Shown: piece by piece, positions 6,957-15,605 of the stretch
How positions within the stretch are numbered: position 1 is the first letter of the stretch
Layout of the letters: every line of letters starts with the position of its first letter
Assembly (NCBI GenBank): GCA_964605705.1
Contig: CAZSDW010000018.1
Span: 1 to 61,254, forward strand
From: CAZSDW01 sp964605705
GTDB taxonomy: Bacteria; Fidelibacterota; UBA2242
Length of the DNA: 61,254 nt
Reading direction: 5' to 3'
The notes under the pieces: generated by a model
Databases searched by the model: none
Seen by the model: the letters and a program-made list of their open reading frames with translations, nothing else
Told to the model about the DNA's origin: nothing
Position numbers and translations under genes: made by a program

Positions 6957-9944
6957 ATGAATTCTCAGCGGAGATTTTTAGCTTTAGCAGTTCTGATTCT
7001 TTTTTTATGGACGTCCTTATGCTTTGGTGCATTTGAAGTCGGTAATACCTATTATGGATTCAAACTGATTGAAAAACGTTTTGTGAAAGAGGTTAATGCA
7101 GAGTGCCTCTTTTTTGAACATGTTAAAAGCGGCGCTCACCTGTTTAAAATTAGCAATGACGACGCAAATAAAACATTTTCAATTGCATTTAAAACAATTC
7201 CAAACTCCGATGCCGGAACACCTCATATGATGGAACATGGTGTCTTGAACGGCTCAAAGAATTTCCCTGTAAAAAGCCCTTTTGATGTATTATCGAAAGG
7301 TTCTCTGAAAACCTTCCTGAATGCCTTTACCGGGAGTGACATGACCCTCTATCCTGTCGCGAGCATGAATGACAAAGATTTTTTCAACCTGATGCATATC
7401 TATCTTGATGCCGTATTCAATCCGCTAATCTACGATGATCCGCGCATCCTCCAGCAGGAAGGCTGGCATTATGAATTAATGGACAAAGACAGTCCGATTG
7501 AATATCGCGGGATTGTGTATAATGAAATGAAAGGTGCCTTTTCGAATCCTCAAAGGGAACTGTTTTACCAGTGCAGCAAACGTCTTTTTCCGGATAATAG
7601 CTATTCTTTATGCTCCGGTGGTTATCCCAGTGCAATTCCGACCTTGACTTACGAACAATATCTGGATTATCATCACACCTATTATCATCCCTCCAACTCC
7701 TTGGTTTACCTCTATGGGAATGGTGATATCAATGATGAATTGCAGTTTATCGATTCCCGGTACCTCGCGAATTATGAAAAATCTGATGCAGTAATTTCAA
7801 TCGCTATCCAAAAACCTTTCGATAAAATGCAGGAAGCCACAGCATACTACTCTTTTCCCGAAGACAGTGACACCGAAGGACAAACTTATTTGACAATGGA
7901 TTTTGTCACCGGACTGAATGTGGACCGCAAATTGGTAATGGCTCTGAATATTCTGACGGATGTATTGGTCAACCAGGAATCAGCCCCAATTCGTTTAGCG
8001 CTGCAGGAAGCCGGAATTGGTCGAGAGGTTGAATCCTCGTTGACTGATTTCAAACAGAATGTCGTCGATATCACAGTTCAGAATGCCAATCCTGAAGATA
8101 AAGACAAGTTCTATACTATTATCATGAAATCATTGAAAGAGGCAGCTGAAAACGGCGTGGATAAAGAGGTTGTGGAAGCTACGCTGAATCGGATCGAATT
8201 TAACCTGCGGGAAGGCGACGATGCTCAAAAAGGGCTCACCTATCTCTTTAATCAGCTGAACGGCTGGATTTATGATGATGATCCTTTCCTGACGCTGGAA
8301 TGGGAAAAACCGTTAGCGGAATTGAAAGCCGATATTTCAAACGGGTACCTTGAATCAGTGCTTAAAGATTATTTTCTCAATAATCCGCATTCATTGCTTT
8401 TGATTCTTGAGCCAAAACCTGGTATGGAAAAAGAACTGAATGCCAAAACCGAAGAAAAACTGGCAGCCTATAAAGCATCGTTATCCGATGAAGAAATCGA
8501 GGCACTGATCGAAAATACGCAGGCATTAATTGCTTATCAAAAAGCGGAAGATACACCGGAAGCGCTCGAATCAATTCCCATGCTGGACCTGTCTGATATC
8601 GATCCGAAAGCAACTTTCTACCAGATCCAGCCAAAAAGCATTTCAAAAACTCCACTCCTCTACTTTGACAATTTTACCAATGGCGTTGTATATGTCCGGT
8701 TTTATTATGATATGCATGTCTTGCCGGAAGATATGATTCCTTGGGCGTCGCTCCTGTCCAAACTCTTAGGAAGTATGAACACTGAAAATTACACGTTTGG
8801 CGATTTGGATAAAGCATTGAAAATGCATACCGGCGGTTTTAATACTTTTCTGGGAACCTATCTGAAAAATCAGGATGATAACCAGATGATGCCGAAATTT
8901 GTTGTCAATGCCAAATCAATGAACGCAAAGACGGATAAACTTCTTGAATTAGTTGACGAGATCGTCAATCATACTATTTACAACGACACAGATCGTCTGA
9001 AGGATGTCCTGACCAGGCATCAATCTCAATTGGAAGCCAATGTTAAAAGCAACGGCTACGGGTATGCGGCAAAGAGAGTTAAATCCTATTACAGTAATGC
9101 CGGTGTTTTCAGTGAAATGACAAGTGGTATTGAATATTACTGGTTTATCACCGAATTACTGAAAAACTTTAATGAGCAGGCAGAAACAATTATTAAAAAA
9201 CTGACTGAGACTGCCACACTGTTGTTCAATAAAGACAACATGATGATATCCGTCACCTGTGAGAGTGGTGATTATAAATCCCTTGTGAAGCAGTTGAAAA
9301 AGTACAATAAAATTCAGAAAAGCCGCCCGGTTCAGATACAGGATTGGACCTTTGATTTTACAAAGAAGAACGAGGGATTGTTATCGGCTTCGAAAGTTCA
9401 GTATGTCGTGAAAGGATATGATTTCAAGAAACTGGGATATCATTGGAATGGAAAAATCAATGTGCTGACACAGATTCTTTCTACTGATTACCTGTACAAT
9501 CAGATTCGGGTAATTGGCGGAGCATATGGCGGCTGGTGTAATTTCTCGGCGAACGGTGATGTCTATTTTGCATCCTACCGCGATCCGAATTTGGTAAACA
9601 CAATCAATACTTATAACAAATCACCTGAATTTCTCAATTCTTTTGAGGCAGATAAAAAAGAGATGACCCGATTCATCATCGGCACTATTTCGGATATTGA
9701 TCAGCCGAAGACACCATCTCAGCAAGGAAACTGGGCGGTGAAGTATTATCTTGAAGGCACAACCCGGGAAATGCTACAAAAAGAACGTGGAGAGGTTCTG
9801 AGTACCTCTCTTGATGACATCAAACAAATGCAAAAGTTCGTCGAGGATATTCTTGCCCAGGATGCCTATTGTGTTTACGGTAATGAAGAGACAGTTCAGG
9901 AGAATAAGGAACTGTTCAAGGAACTGGTTAAGTTAGTGAAGTAA
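6957..9944 (+). CDS. Exported M16C-type zinc metalloprotease (presequence-protease-like)
   Basis: A 995-residue insulinase-family peptidase. Residues 1-24 form a signal peptide, so it acts in the periplasm or outside the cell. The inverted zinc motif HxxEH is at H90-MM-E93-H94, and the downstream zinc ligand is the Glu in VYNEMKGAFSNP near residue 190. The length and the two-half layout match the M16C group (PreP, Cym1, falcilysin), which degrades peptides in a closed chamber; most bacterial M16 pairs are shorter. A GAAGGAG site precedes the ATG. The gene stands alone and ends in a clear terminator. Confidence 0.92.
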   Translation: MNSQRRFLALAVLILFLWTSLCFGAFEVGNTYYGFKLIEKRFVKEVNAECLFFEHVKSGAHLFKISNDDANKTFSIAFKTIPNSDAGTPHMMEHGVLNGSKNFPVKSPFDVLSKGSLKTFLNAFTGSDMTLYPVASMNDKDFFNLMHIYLDAVFNPLIYDDPRILQQEGWHYELMDKDSPIEYRGIVYNEMKGAFSNPQRELFYQCSKRLFPDNSYSLCSGGYPSAIPTLTYEQYLDYHHTYYHPSNSLVYLYGNGDINDELQFIDSRYLANYEKSDAVISIAIQKPFDKMQEATAYYSFPEDSDTEGQTYLTMDFVTGLNVDRKLVMALNILTDVLVNQESAPIRLALQEAGIGREVESSLTDFKQNVVDITVQNANPEDKDKFYTIIMKSLKEAAENGVDKEVVEATLNRIEFNLREGDDAQKGLTYLFNQLNGWIYDDDPFLTLEWEKPLAELKADISNGYLESVLKDYFLNNPHSLLLILEPKPGMEKELNAKTEEKLAAYKASLSDEEIEALIENTQALIAYQKAEDTPEALESIPMLDLSDIDPKATFYQIQPKSISKTPLLYFDNFTNGVVYVRFYYDMHVLPEDMIPWASLLSKLLGSMNTENYTFGDLDKALKMHTGGFNTFLGTYLKNQDDNQMMPKFVVNAKSMNAKTDKLLELVDEIVNHTIYNDTDRLKDVLTRHQSQLEANVKSNGYGYAAKRVKSYYSNAGVFSEMTSGIEYYWFITELLKNFNEQAETIIKKLTETATLLFNKDNMMISVTCESGDYKSLVKQLKKYNKIQKSRPVQIQDWTFDFTKKNEGLLSASKVQYVVKGYDFKKLGYHWNGKINVLTQILSTDYLYNQIRVIGGAYGGWCNFSANGDVYFASYRDPNLVNTINTYNKSPEFLNSFEADKKEMTRFIIGTISDIDQPKTPSQQGNWAVKYYLEGTTREMLQKERGEVLSTSLDDIKQMQKFVEDILAQDAYCVYGNEETVQENKELFKELVKLVK

Positions 9945-9954
9945 TTATAATGAT

Positions 9955-9976
9955 AAAAACCTTTGTAAGGTTTTTT
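9955..9976 (+). terminator. Intrinsic terminator of the M16 protease gene
   Basis: AAAAACCTT (9955-9963) pairs with AAGGTTTTT (9967-9975) around a 3-nt loop, and the T-run completes a typical rho-independent terminator 11 bp after the stop codon. Confidence 0.8.
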
Positions 9977-10043
9977 ATTCGTAACGGAATTAAATTATCA
10001 AAATCAAAGCAGGTAAACACAAATAATAACGACGGAGTTTACA

Positions 10044-10247
10044 ATGAAATGTAATGTTGGCAAAACAGACAAAATTATTCGCTTGATTATTGGAGTTACA
10101 GTCATCGTTTTGGGTATTGTATTTAAAAGTTGGTGGGGTGCTGTTGGATTGATCCCGCTCCTGACCGCATCAATCAGTTTCTGCCCACTCTACACCCTAC
10201 TGGGTGGAATTTCTACTGCAAAAGCCGAAGATAAAAAACCTGAATAA
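10044..10247 (+). CDS. DUF2892 (YgaP-like) small membrane protein
   Basis: A 67-residue protein with two transmembrane segments separated by a short turn (IIRLIIGVTVIVLGIVF and WWGAVGLIPLLTASISF), then CPLYTLLGG and a charged tail. The N-terminal CNVGKTDK and the CPLY motif are typical of the inner-membrane DUF2892 family, often found beside rhodaneses, although none is adjacent here. GGAG lies 7 bp upstream of the ATG. It converges with the next gene, leaving 5 bp between stop codons. Confidence 0.85.
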   Translation: MKCNVGKTDKIIRLIIGVTVIVLGIVFKSWWGAVGLIPLLTASISFCPLYTLLGGISTAKAEDKKPE

Positions 10248-10252
10248 TTCAT

Positions 10253-11011
10253 TCAAATGGTATAAACGCTAAAATCTTCTGCCATAAATATTTTGCATTG
10301 CGGGGGAACGCTTATGTCATGAATAAGCGATCCCCTGTCTGTTTCCGGTGATAAATGGGTCAAAATAGTCATTTCAGGGCGACATAAATCTAAAAGTTCA
10401 GAGATTTTATTGGGTGTCATATGTCCCGCAACCGGATTCTCATTAGAACTGGAACATTCTATCAACAGTGCGTTTATTCCGATTGCTGCTGTGATGAGTT
10501 CTTCGGAAAAATCGGTATCACTGGTATATAACAGAGTTTTTTCCGAGGAATCCTTAAAGCGATACATGAGACTCTGGTCAGCATGATTTCCCTGAAATAC
10601 ATTCAGCGAATAGCTGCCAAATTCATATTCACCAACATCAATCGCCTGGAATTTATAGGGATAATTTTCGTTGATTATCCATTTTCCGAATAATGATTCA
10701 TAGATATCAATCACCTTTCTAATATCACTATGTCCGTAAATATTCAAATTAAAATCACCCAGCTGCTCAGGTTGCGAATATTTCCGGGTGAAAAGAATTG
10801 GCAGCAAATCCGAAATATGATCCAGGTGCATATGGCTGTAAAATATTCGGTCAATATCCCAGACGGAATGCCCGGTTTTAATTAATTGCCGTAAAATTCC
10901 GGAACCTGTGTCAAGCAGGAGCAGCTCCCCTCCTATTTCCAATAAATAGCCTGAGTTGTTACGGTCTTTTGTGGGAATAAAATACCCAGAACCAAGTACG
11001 GTTAGTTTCAT
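10253..11011 (-). CDS. MBL-fold metallohydrolase, RNase Z-like
   Basis: A 252-residue metallo-beta-lactamase fold hydrolase. The metal motif SHMHLDH is at H60, H62, D64 and H65; further ligands are likely the His of QGNHADQ, the Asp of YTSDTDF and the His of ILTHLSP. It resembles RNase Z and its relatives but lacks the long exosite arm that would support tRNA 3' processing, so the substrate is open. An AGGA site precedes the ATG. The neighbouring gene upstream (Mth938-like) is 141 bp away. Confidence 0.85.
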   Translation of the reverse strand: MKLTVLGSGYFIPTKDRNNSGYLLEIGGELLLLDTGSGILRQLIKTGHSVWDIDRIFYSHMHLDHISDLLPILFTRKYSQPEQLGDFNLNIYGHSDIRKVIDIYESLFGKWIINENYPYKFQAIDVGEYEFGSYSLNVFQGNHADQSLMYRFKDSSEKTLLYTSDTDFSEELITAAIGINALLIECSSSNENPVAGHMTPNKISELLDLCRPEMTILTHLSPETDRGSLIHDISVPPQCKIFMAEDFSVYTI

Positions 11012-11152
11012 CGAAATCCTAATATATTAAATAATAAATGAACTTCAGTGCCCGGTCAATATTCAGATGTTTTTCAAATAAATGGGGAAAGGCGAACTCA
11101 ACACTGGAATTTGCTGTTTGATAATTTGAGTGTCAAGAAAAAACAGATTCTG

Positions 11153-11494
11153 CTAACAAGTCAGATGAAATGCTGCAATTGCATTTAATTTATTGGTTAA
11201 CTCATTATATTTTCGGACTGCTTCATCGGTTTTTTCGATTTGGAGTTTAATTTTATGATTTTTCAACCAGTCAATAAAAGGTGGATCGACTTTCATTAAA
11301 CCGAATTTTCCGGTTCCAACAATTAGCAATTGCGGAAGAATATCAAGATAATTTTCCAGATCTTCCTTTTGTAATAAATGTCCCTCTTTCCGCCACCATT
11401 TGGAGATAATTTCGTTGGGAAGAATGATTAAATCACGTCGATAAATATTACCATTGATAGTCATTGCGCCAAACTTATAATCAGTGATAATCAT
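11153..11494 (-). CDS. Mth938-like domain protein (DUF498)
   Basis: A 113-residue protein with the Mth938/DUF498 signature: an N-terminal Y.FG.M.I.G..Y pattern, LLIVGTGKFG, and a C-terminal TDEAVRKYNEL helix. The same fold occurs in the mitochondrial complex I assembly factor NDUFAF3. Its bacterial role is unknown. The start is supported by AAGGTG. The C terminus IAAFHLTC fits the family. Confidence 0.85.
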   Translation of the reverse strand: MIITDYKFGAMTINGNIYRRDLIILPNEIISKWWRKEGHLLQKEDLENYLDILPQLLIVGTGKFGLMKVDPPFIDWLKNHKIKLQIEKTDEAVRKYNELTNKLNAIAAFHLTC

Positions 11495-11597
11495 ATTTCA
11501 CCTTGAATTTGTTGTTTCAAAAATAATATCTATTCTTCAATAGCACAATAGTAAAACTACCATCTATTTCAACAGGAGAATTTTCTTACATTTTGTG

Positions 11598-11626
11598 TTG
11601 TCAAAACAGAATAATACATGTAAATT
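11598..11626 (+). promoter_or_regulatory. Candidate promoter of tRNA-Arg
   Basis: TTGTCA (11598-11603) and TAAATT (11621-11626) are 17 bp apart, and the tRNA begins 21 bp after the -10 box. This fits a sigma-70-type promoter, though the -10 box is weak. Confidence 0.4.
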
Positions 11627-11647
11627 TACCCGCTTTTTAGAGACGAT

Positions 11648-11721
11648 GCGCCCATAGCCCAATTGGATAGAGCGTCTGGCTACGGACCAGAAGGTTGGGG
11701 GTTCGAGTCCTCCTGGGCGTA
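11648..11721 (+). tRNA. tRNA-Arg (anticodon ACG)
   Basis: The cloverleaf folds: acceptor GCGCCCA/TGGGCGT, D arm GCCC/GAGC with loop AATTGGATA, anticodon stem TCTGG/CCAGA with loop CTACGGA, and T arm GGGGG/CCTCC with loop TTCGAGT. The anticodon is ACG, probably edited to ICG. The D stem has a C-A mismatch (C59 against A71), a useful marker because the decayed copy downstream shares it. CCA is not encoded. A terminator follows directly. Confidence 0.93.
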
Positions 11722-11722
11722 C

Positions 11723-11748
11723 AAAAACCCGCATGCAGCGGGTTTTTT
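11723..11748 (+). terminator. Terminator of tRNA-Arg
   Basis: AAAAACCCGC (11723-11732) pairs with GCGGGTTTTT (11738-11747) around ATGCA, ending in a T-run directly after the tRNA. Confidence 0.85.
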
Positions 11749-11836
11749 ATTTTCCGTTTCAATCTGATAAATACATTTGTGAAATACTTACATCATGACA
11801 ATCCTTTAACAGAATTATTTTTGGTAATAGGATTTT

Positions 11837-11910
11837 ACAGCCCAATTGGATAGAGCGTCCCGACGTGTCGGGAAGGTTGGGGGTTCTGCCAAAGGCACTG
11901 GGCGTACAAA
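11837..11910 (+). pseudogene. Decayed tRNA-Arg copy with replaced anticodon and T arms
   Basis: Blocks identical or nearly identical to the tRNA 130 bp upstream occur in the same order: AGCCCAATTGGATAGAGCGT, then AAGGTTGGGGGTTC, then CTGGGCGTACAAA. The 5' acceptor strand is lost. The anticodon arm is replaced by the palindrome TCCCGACGTGTCGGGA, and the 3' half of the T arm by TGCCAAAGGCA, also a hairpin. The copy shares the C-A mismatched D stem and the 3' trailer ACAAA, so it most likely arose by local duplication. No cloverleaf with an anticodon loop remains, so it is not a working tRNA. Confidence 0.8.
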
Positions 11911-11912
11911 TC

Positions 11913-11944
11913 AAAAAAAACTCCAATGCTTTTGGAGTTTTTTT
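11913..11944. terminator. Bidirectional terminator after the tRNA remnant
   Basis: A run of A, then CTCCAA (11921-11926), a 5-nt loop and TTGGAG (11932-11937), then a run of T. The A and T runs also pair. It lies between the tRNA region and the convergent SMP-30 gene, which ends at 11970, so it can stop transcription from both sides. Confidence 0.75.
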
Positions 11945-11969
11945 CAGCTGCACAGTCGTTTTTTAGACG

Positions 11970-13148
11970 TCATTGCAGAAAAATCATTTTCTGGATTTGG
12001 GAAAAACTCTCTGCATTAAGTTGAAAAATGTACATTCCTGAAGCTACTAAATTTCCACTTTGATCAGAGCCGTTCCACACTACTTCATAATAGCCCGGCT
12101 GCTGATCCATTTTCACCAGTGTGTTAATGTGTTGTCCAAGAGTATTAAAAATGTTCAATGTTACTTTGGAATACAGGGGGATTGTATATGCAATGGTAGT
12201 TTGTGGATTAAAGGGATTGGGGAAATTGTCAAACAATTGATATTTATGCGGTGAATTTGTTCCATTTCCCTGATTCTGGATTTTCAGATAATTATTACGC
12301 ATCCGGTATATCGCACTACCAGAAGTAATATATAATGTATTGCCGTCAGCATCGCCCCAGGCACAGTTGGTGGTCTGATCAGGAACATCGACAGTTTCCA
12401 GAAGTGTCCCATCCGGTGCATAGATATTCACACCATATGGACTTGTTGCGAAAATGTTTCCTTCGGAATCTACTTTCATGCCATCCGCTGATCCGTTGCC
12501 ACTCATAAAAGCAAACAGACGCTTGTTTGTGAGTGTCGTATCATCCTTAATATCCCAGGCATAGATTGTTTTACCACCAGAATTGTCGGCGTACAAAATG
12601 GACTCATCAGGTGAGAATGCAATACCGTTGGGATAAGTGACAGATGCATCCAATAGTTGTACATCTCCGCTTTGACTCAGCCTGTAAATCCCATGAAAGT
12701 CCAGTTCCTCCTGTCCTGCGGAAATACCCCAGGGAGGATCGGTAAAAAATATCGATCCATCTGATTTTATGGCAAGATCGTTCGGGCTATTCAGTCGTTT
12801 CCCGTTATAATGAGTTGCCAGAGCCGTGATTGTACCATCTTCTTCTCGTCTGGCTATCTGCCGTAGTCCATGTTGTGACAGAATCAGTCTGCCCTGAGCA
12901 TCCAATGCCAGTCCATTTGAATTACCCGATGGATTGAGGAAAACTGATTGACCTGATTCTTCAGTCCATTGGTAAACCGTATTAGCTGGAATATCGCTGA
13001 AGAGCAGCTTCCCTTCCATCCAGACTGGTCCTTCTACAAATTGGAATCCATCGGCAATTTTCTCTACCTGGGCGAAGGAAATCATCGACGTGATAAGTAA
13101 AAAGGTAAAAGTAAAAAATGTAAAAGTTTTAGTATTTAGATTTTTCAA
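11970..13148 (-). CDS. Exported SMP-30/gluconolactonase-like protein with T9SS sorting domain
   Basis: A lactonase-type six-bladed beta-propeller with FVEGPVWMEGKLLFSDIP, SGNSNGLALDAQGRL, RLNSPNDLAIKSDGSIFFTDPPWG and YPNGIAFSPDESILYADNS, typical of SMP-30/gluconolactonases with metal-binding Glu, Asn and Asp. From about residue 305 it carries NFPNPFNPQTTIAYTIP and a FlgD-like/T9SS type A domain, so it should be exported and surface-sorted. I place the start at TTG 13148. A GGAG lies 6 bp upstream, and this start yields a clean signal peptide (MKNLNTKTFTFFTFTFLL...). The frame stays open to an ATG at 13208, but that start lacks a good site and would put 20 extra residues before the signal. It is the last gene of the phosphorylase operon; the substrate may be an aldonolactone. 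Confidence 0.85.
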   Translation of the reverse strand: MKNLNTKTFTFFTFTFLLITSMISFAQVEKIADGFQFVEGPVWMEGKLLFSDIPANTVYQWTEESGQSVFLNPSGNSNGLALDAQGRLILSQHGLRQIARREEDGTITALATHYNGKRLNSPNDLAIKSDGSIFFTDPPWGISAGQEELDFHGIYRLSQSGDVQLLDASVTYPNGIAFSPDESILYADNSGGKTIYAWDIKDDTTLTNKRLFAFMSGNGSADGMKVDSEGNIFATSPYGVNIYAPDGTLLETVDVPDQTTNCAWGDADGNTLYITSGSAIYRMRNNYLKIQNQGNGTNSPHKYQLFDNFPNPFNPQTTIAYTIPLYSKVTLNIFNTLGQHINTLVKMDQQPGYYEVVWNGSDQSGNLVASGMYIFQLNAESFSQIQKMIFLQ

Positions 13149-13182
13149 TAATGACTCCGCATTTTTATGTTCGAAAATAATT

Positions 13183-15576
13183 TTAGCCCATTTCAACCAG
13201 AACTTCATTCCGTTTTTTCATTTTATCTAAAGGAATCAAATTACCATTCAATTTTTCGCCATTGACAGTTATTTGCTTGACACCTTTCTGGAAAGATTCC
13301 GGATTTCGAATTTCGATGTTGAAAAATCTATTTCTGAATCGACGAGAAATTTTTAGTTCTTTCCAGTCCGAAGGAATACAGGGATCGATTCGAAGTCCCT
13401 GGTAATCCGGCTGAATACCCAGGATATATTGGGTTGCGGAATAATAAGACCAGGTTGCTGCACCTGTGAGCCAGGGCAATCTCGATGCGCCAAAACGAGG
13501 GCTGTATTTACTGTGAGTAAATTGACAATTCACATAGGGCTCTATTTCACGAACTTCGGCTTTGGTGTTGTAAGCAGCTGGCATGAATGCCTGATAATAT
13601 TTAAATGCTTGTTCACCATGTCCCAGGATTGTTTCGGCGATGATTGCCCAACCTTGAGTATGCGAAAAAATTGAAGCATTCTCCTTCATTCCCTGGTTAA
13701 ACAGGGGCGCTTTCACAACACTTGGATCGGTCTTTTCATAGGGCGGATCGCACACAACAATGCCATACTCCGATGCCAGTCGTTCACGAACCGCTTTCAT
13801 TACCATTTCTGATTGTTCGGAGGATGCTGCGCCACTGAGAACCGACCATGATTGGGGATTGAGCCACAAACTGCCCTCATCATTTTCTTTGGAACCGAAT
13901 TTCATACCATCATAGCGATAAGCCCGCAGGAACCATTCGCCATCCCAGGCATGCTTCTGCAGATTTTTATCCAAAACCTCCAGATGTTTTTTTGCCCAAT
14001 GGACTTCTAAATGATCGCCTTTCATTTCATTGATTTCAATATAGGTTTTCAAGGCATAACGCAATTGCATGGCAACAAAAACTGTCTCACCGGTTTGTCC
14101 CAATTCCAGGCAATCATTCCAGTCCGCGGACAGTCCACATGGCAATCCATGGGCACCGCTGCGTTCCAGATTGAATTCAATCGCTCGTCGCATATGTCCT
14201 ATGACGGGAGCTTCCCCTTTATCGGCATAAGGTAAAACTTTATCATAAAAACCGATATCACCGGTTTCTTTGACATAAGCCGGAATGGTATTAAATAGCC
14301 AGAGACAATCATCAGAACGATACTCTTCTTCTTTGGGCGCTGTTTCATGTCCCGGATTGTGGGCAAAAGGTTTTACGACCGGCATCGCACCACCGGTTGA
14401 GACCTGCCCTGTAATCATCAATTCCAGACGTTTTCCGGCTTCTTCCGGAATAGTATGCAAAACGCCTAAAATATCCTGAACGGTATCGCGATAACCTAAT
14501 CCATCTCGTTCACCACTGTAAACCAGGCTGGCTGCTCGTGACCAGGCAAAAGTCATCAGACAGTTGAAAGGGCTCCACATATTGGTCATACTGTTAAATT
14601 CAGCATCCGGCGTTTCGACGTAAATTCCCTGCAGCCGGGTATGCCAGTAATCTTTGACCTTTTCAAATTCCTGATGGATTTTTTTTAGGCTCTGGAATTT
14701 AGCGACGACCTTTTTGCCTTGAGTTGATGCTTTACCGATCCCCATGAAGACGGCAAATTCCTTTGACTCTCCGGGATCAAGGTCGATATCCAGTTGCAGA
14801 ACGCCACAGCCGTTATCACCGTATGCCAAAGAATTTTTACATTCTCCTCTTTCAACAACTTCCGGATTTTCGTAGGATCGATAATTTCCAAGAAACTTTT
14901 CCCGGTCTGTGTCAAATCCGGTAATATCAGCACCTACCGCCGCCAGAAAAGTGTGCCGGTTACCATCATGGCTTCCAAATTCATTTTCATTATAGGGCAG
15001 CAGAACATTGATTCCGTGATCGATGATATTATCAACAACATCCATCCGCAGGATGTACTGGGTGTATTGCAAATTGATAAAATCCTGCCAGACATGCCAG
15101 TTGTTGGCATATTCAATAAACGTAAATACTCGCAAACGACGTTTGACAGTGTCATTATTAGTCATTTTCTGAAGCCAGCATTCATAGTACTGATCAAGCG
15201 GTACAAAATAGGTTGTATCGGTTTTAATCTTATCGTATTCTGATTCGATAATCGTGTAAGCAGTACCATGCCGACAAATGGTTTTATAACGGTCAAGCGG
15301 TTTTCCGACGGGTTGCCAGGATGCTGACCAGTAATCCTTTTTATCCCGGTCATGAATATACAGATAACGTCCGGGCTGATCCATTGGAATGGCATTAAAA
15401 CGCAACCGCATGAACCTTCCCTGAGCAGCAGATTGAAAGAAGCTGTACCCACCTGCATTATTAGTGATGATCGCACCGTATTCCGCCGATCCCAGGTAAT
15501 TACTCCAGGAGCGCGGTGTATCGGGACGCTCAATCACATATTCTTTATTTTCGTCATCAAAATGCCCGTACTGCAT
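13183..15576 (-). CDS. GH94 glycoside phosphorylase (cellobiose/chitobiose phosphorylase-like)
   Basis: A 797-residue cytosolic inverting phosphorylase that splits a beta-linked disaccharide with phosphate to a sugar 1-phosphate. It begins MQYGHFDDENKEYVIERPDTP and follows the family pattern: N-terminal beta-sandwich (NAGGYSF, WQPVGKPLD), then the (alpha/alpha)6 barrel with GLGYRDTVQDILG, SDDCLWL, and SADWNDCLELG near residues 483-492 with the catalytic Asp. The C-terminal WLTGAATWSY and GLRIDPCIPSDW are also conserved. Cellobiose, chitobiose and cellobionic-acid phosphorylases share these features, so I do not choose between them. GGAGGAAG precedes the ATG. It has no signal peptide, so the substrate must first be imported by the symporter encoded upstream. 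Confidence 0.88.
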   Translation of the reverse strand: MQYGHFDDENKEYVIERPDTPRSWSNYLGSAEYGAIITNNAGGYSFFQSAAQGRFMRLRFNAIPMDQPGRYLYIHDRDKKDYWSASWQPVGKPLDRYKTICRHGTAYTIIESEYDKIKTDTTYFVPLDQYYECWLQKMTNNDTVKRRLRVFTFIEYANNWHVWQDFINLQYTQYILRMDVVDNIIDHGINVLLPYNENEFGSHDGNRHTFLAAVGADITGFDTDREKFLGNYRSYENPEVVERGECKNSLAYGDNGCGVLQLDIDLDPGESKEFAVFMGIGKASTQGKKVVAKFQSLKKIHQEFEKVKDYWHTRLQGIYVETPDAEFNSMTNMWSPFNCLMTFAWSRAASLVYSGERDGLGYRDTVQDILGVLHTIPEEAGKRLELMITGQVSTGGAMPVVKPFAHNPGHETAPKEEEYRSDDCLWLFNTIPAYVKETGDIGFYDKVLPYADKGEAPVIGHMRRAIEFNLERSGAHGLPCGLSADWNDCLELGQTGETVFVAMQLRYALKTYIEINEMKGDHLEVHWAKKHLEVLDKNLQKHAWDGEWFLRAYRYDGMKFGSKENDEGSLWLNPQSWSVLSGAASSEQSEMVMKAVRERLASEYGIVVCDPPYEKTDPSVVKAPLFNQGMKENASIFSHTQGWAIIAETILGHGEQAFKYYQAFMPAAYNTKAEVREIEPYVNCQFTHSKYSPRFGASRLPWLTGAATWSYYSATQYILGIQPDYQGLRIDPCIPSDWKELKISRRFRNRFFNIEIRNPESFQKGVKQITVNGEKLNGNLIPLDKMKKRNEVLVEMG

Positions 15577-15605
15577 TCGATTCTTCCTCCAAAATAAAAA
15601 AAGGC

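Noticed and set aside
11837..11910. Second functional tRNA-Arg
   Set aside because: The 5' acceptor strand and the anticodon loop are missing.
14794..15243. Plus-strand open frame of 149 codons
   Set aside because: It is antisense to the GH94 phosphorylase, whose conserved motifs cover this stretch.
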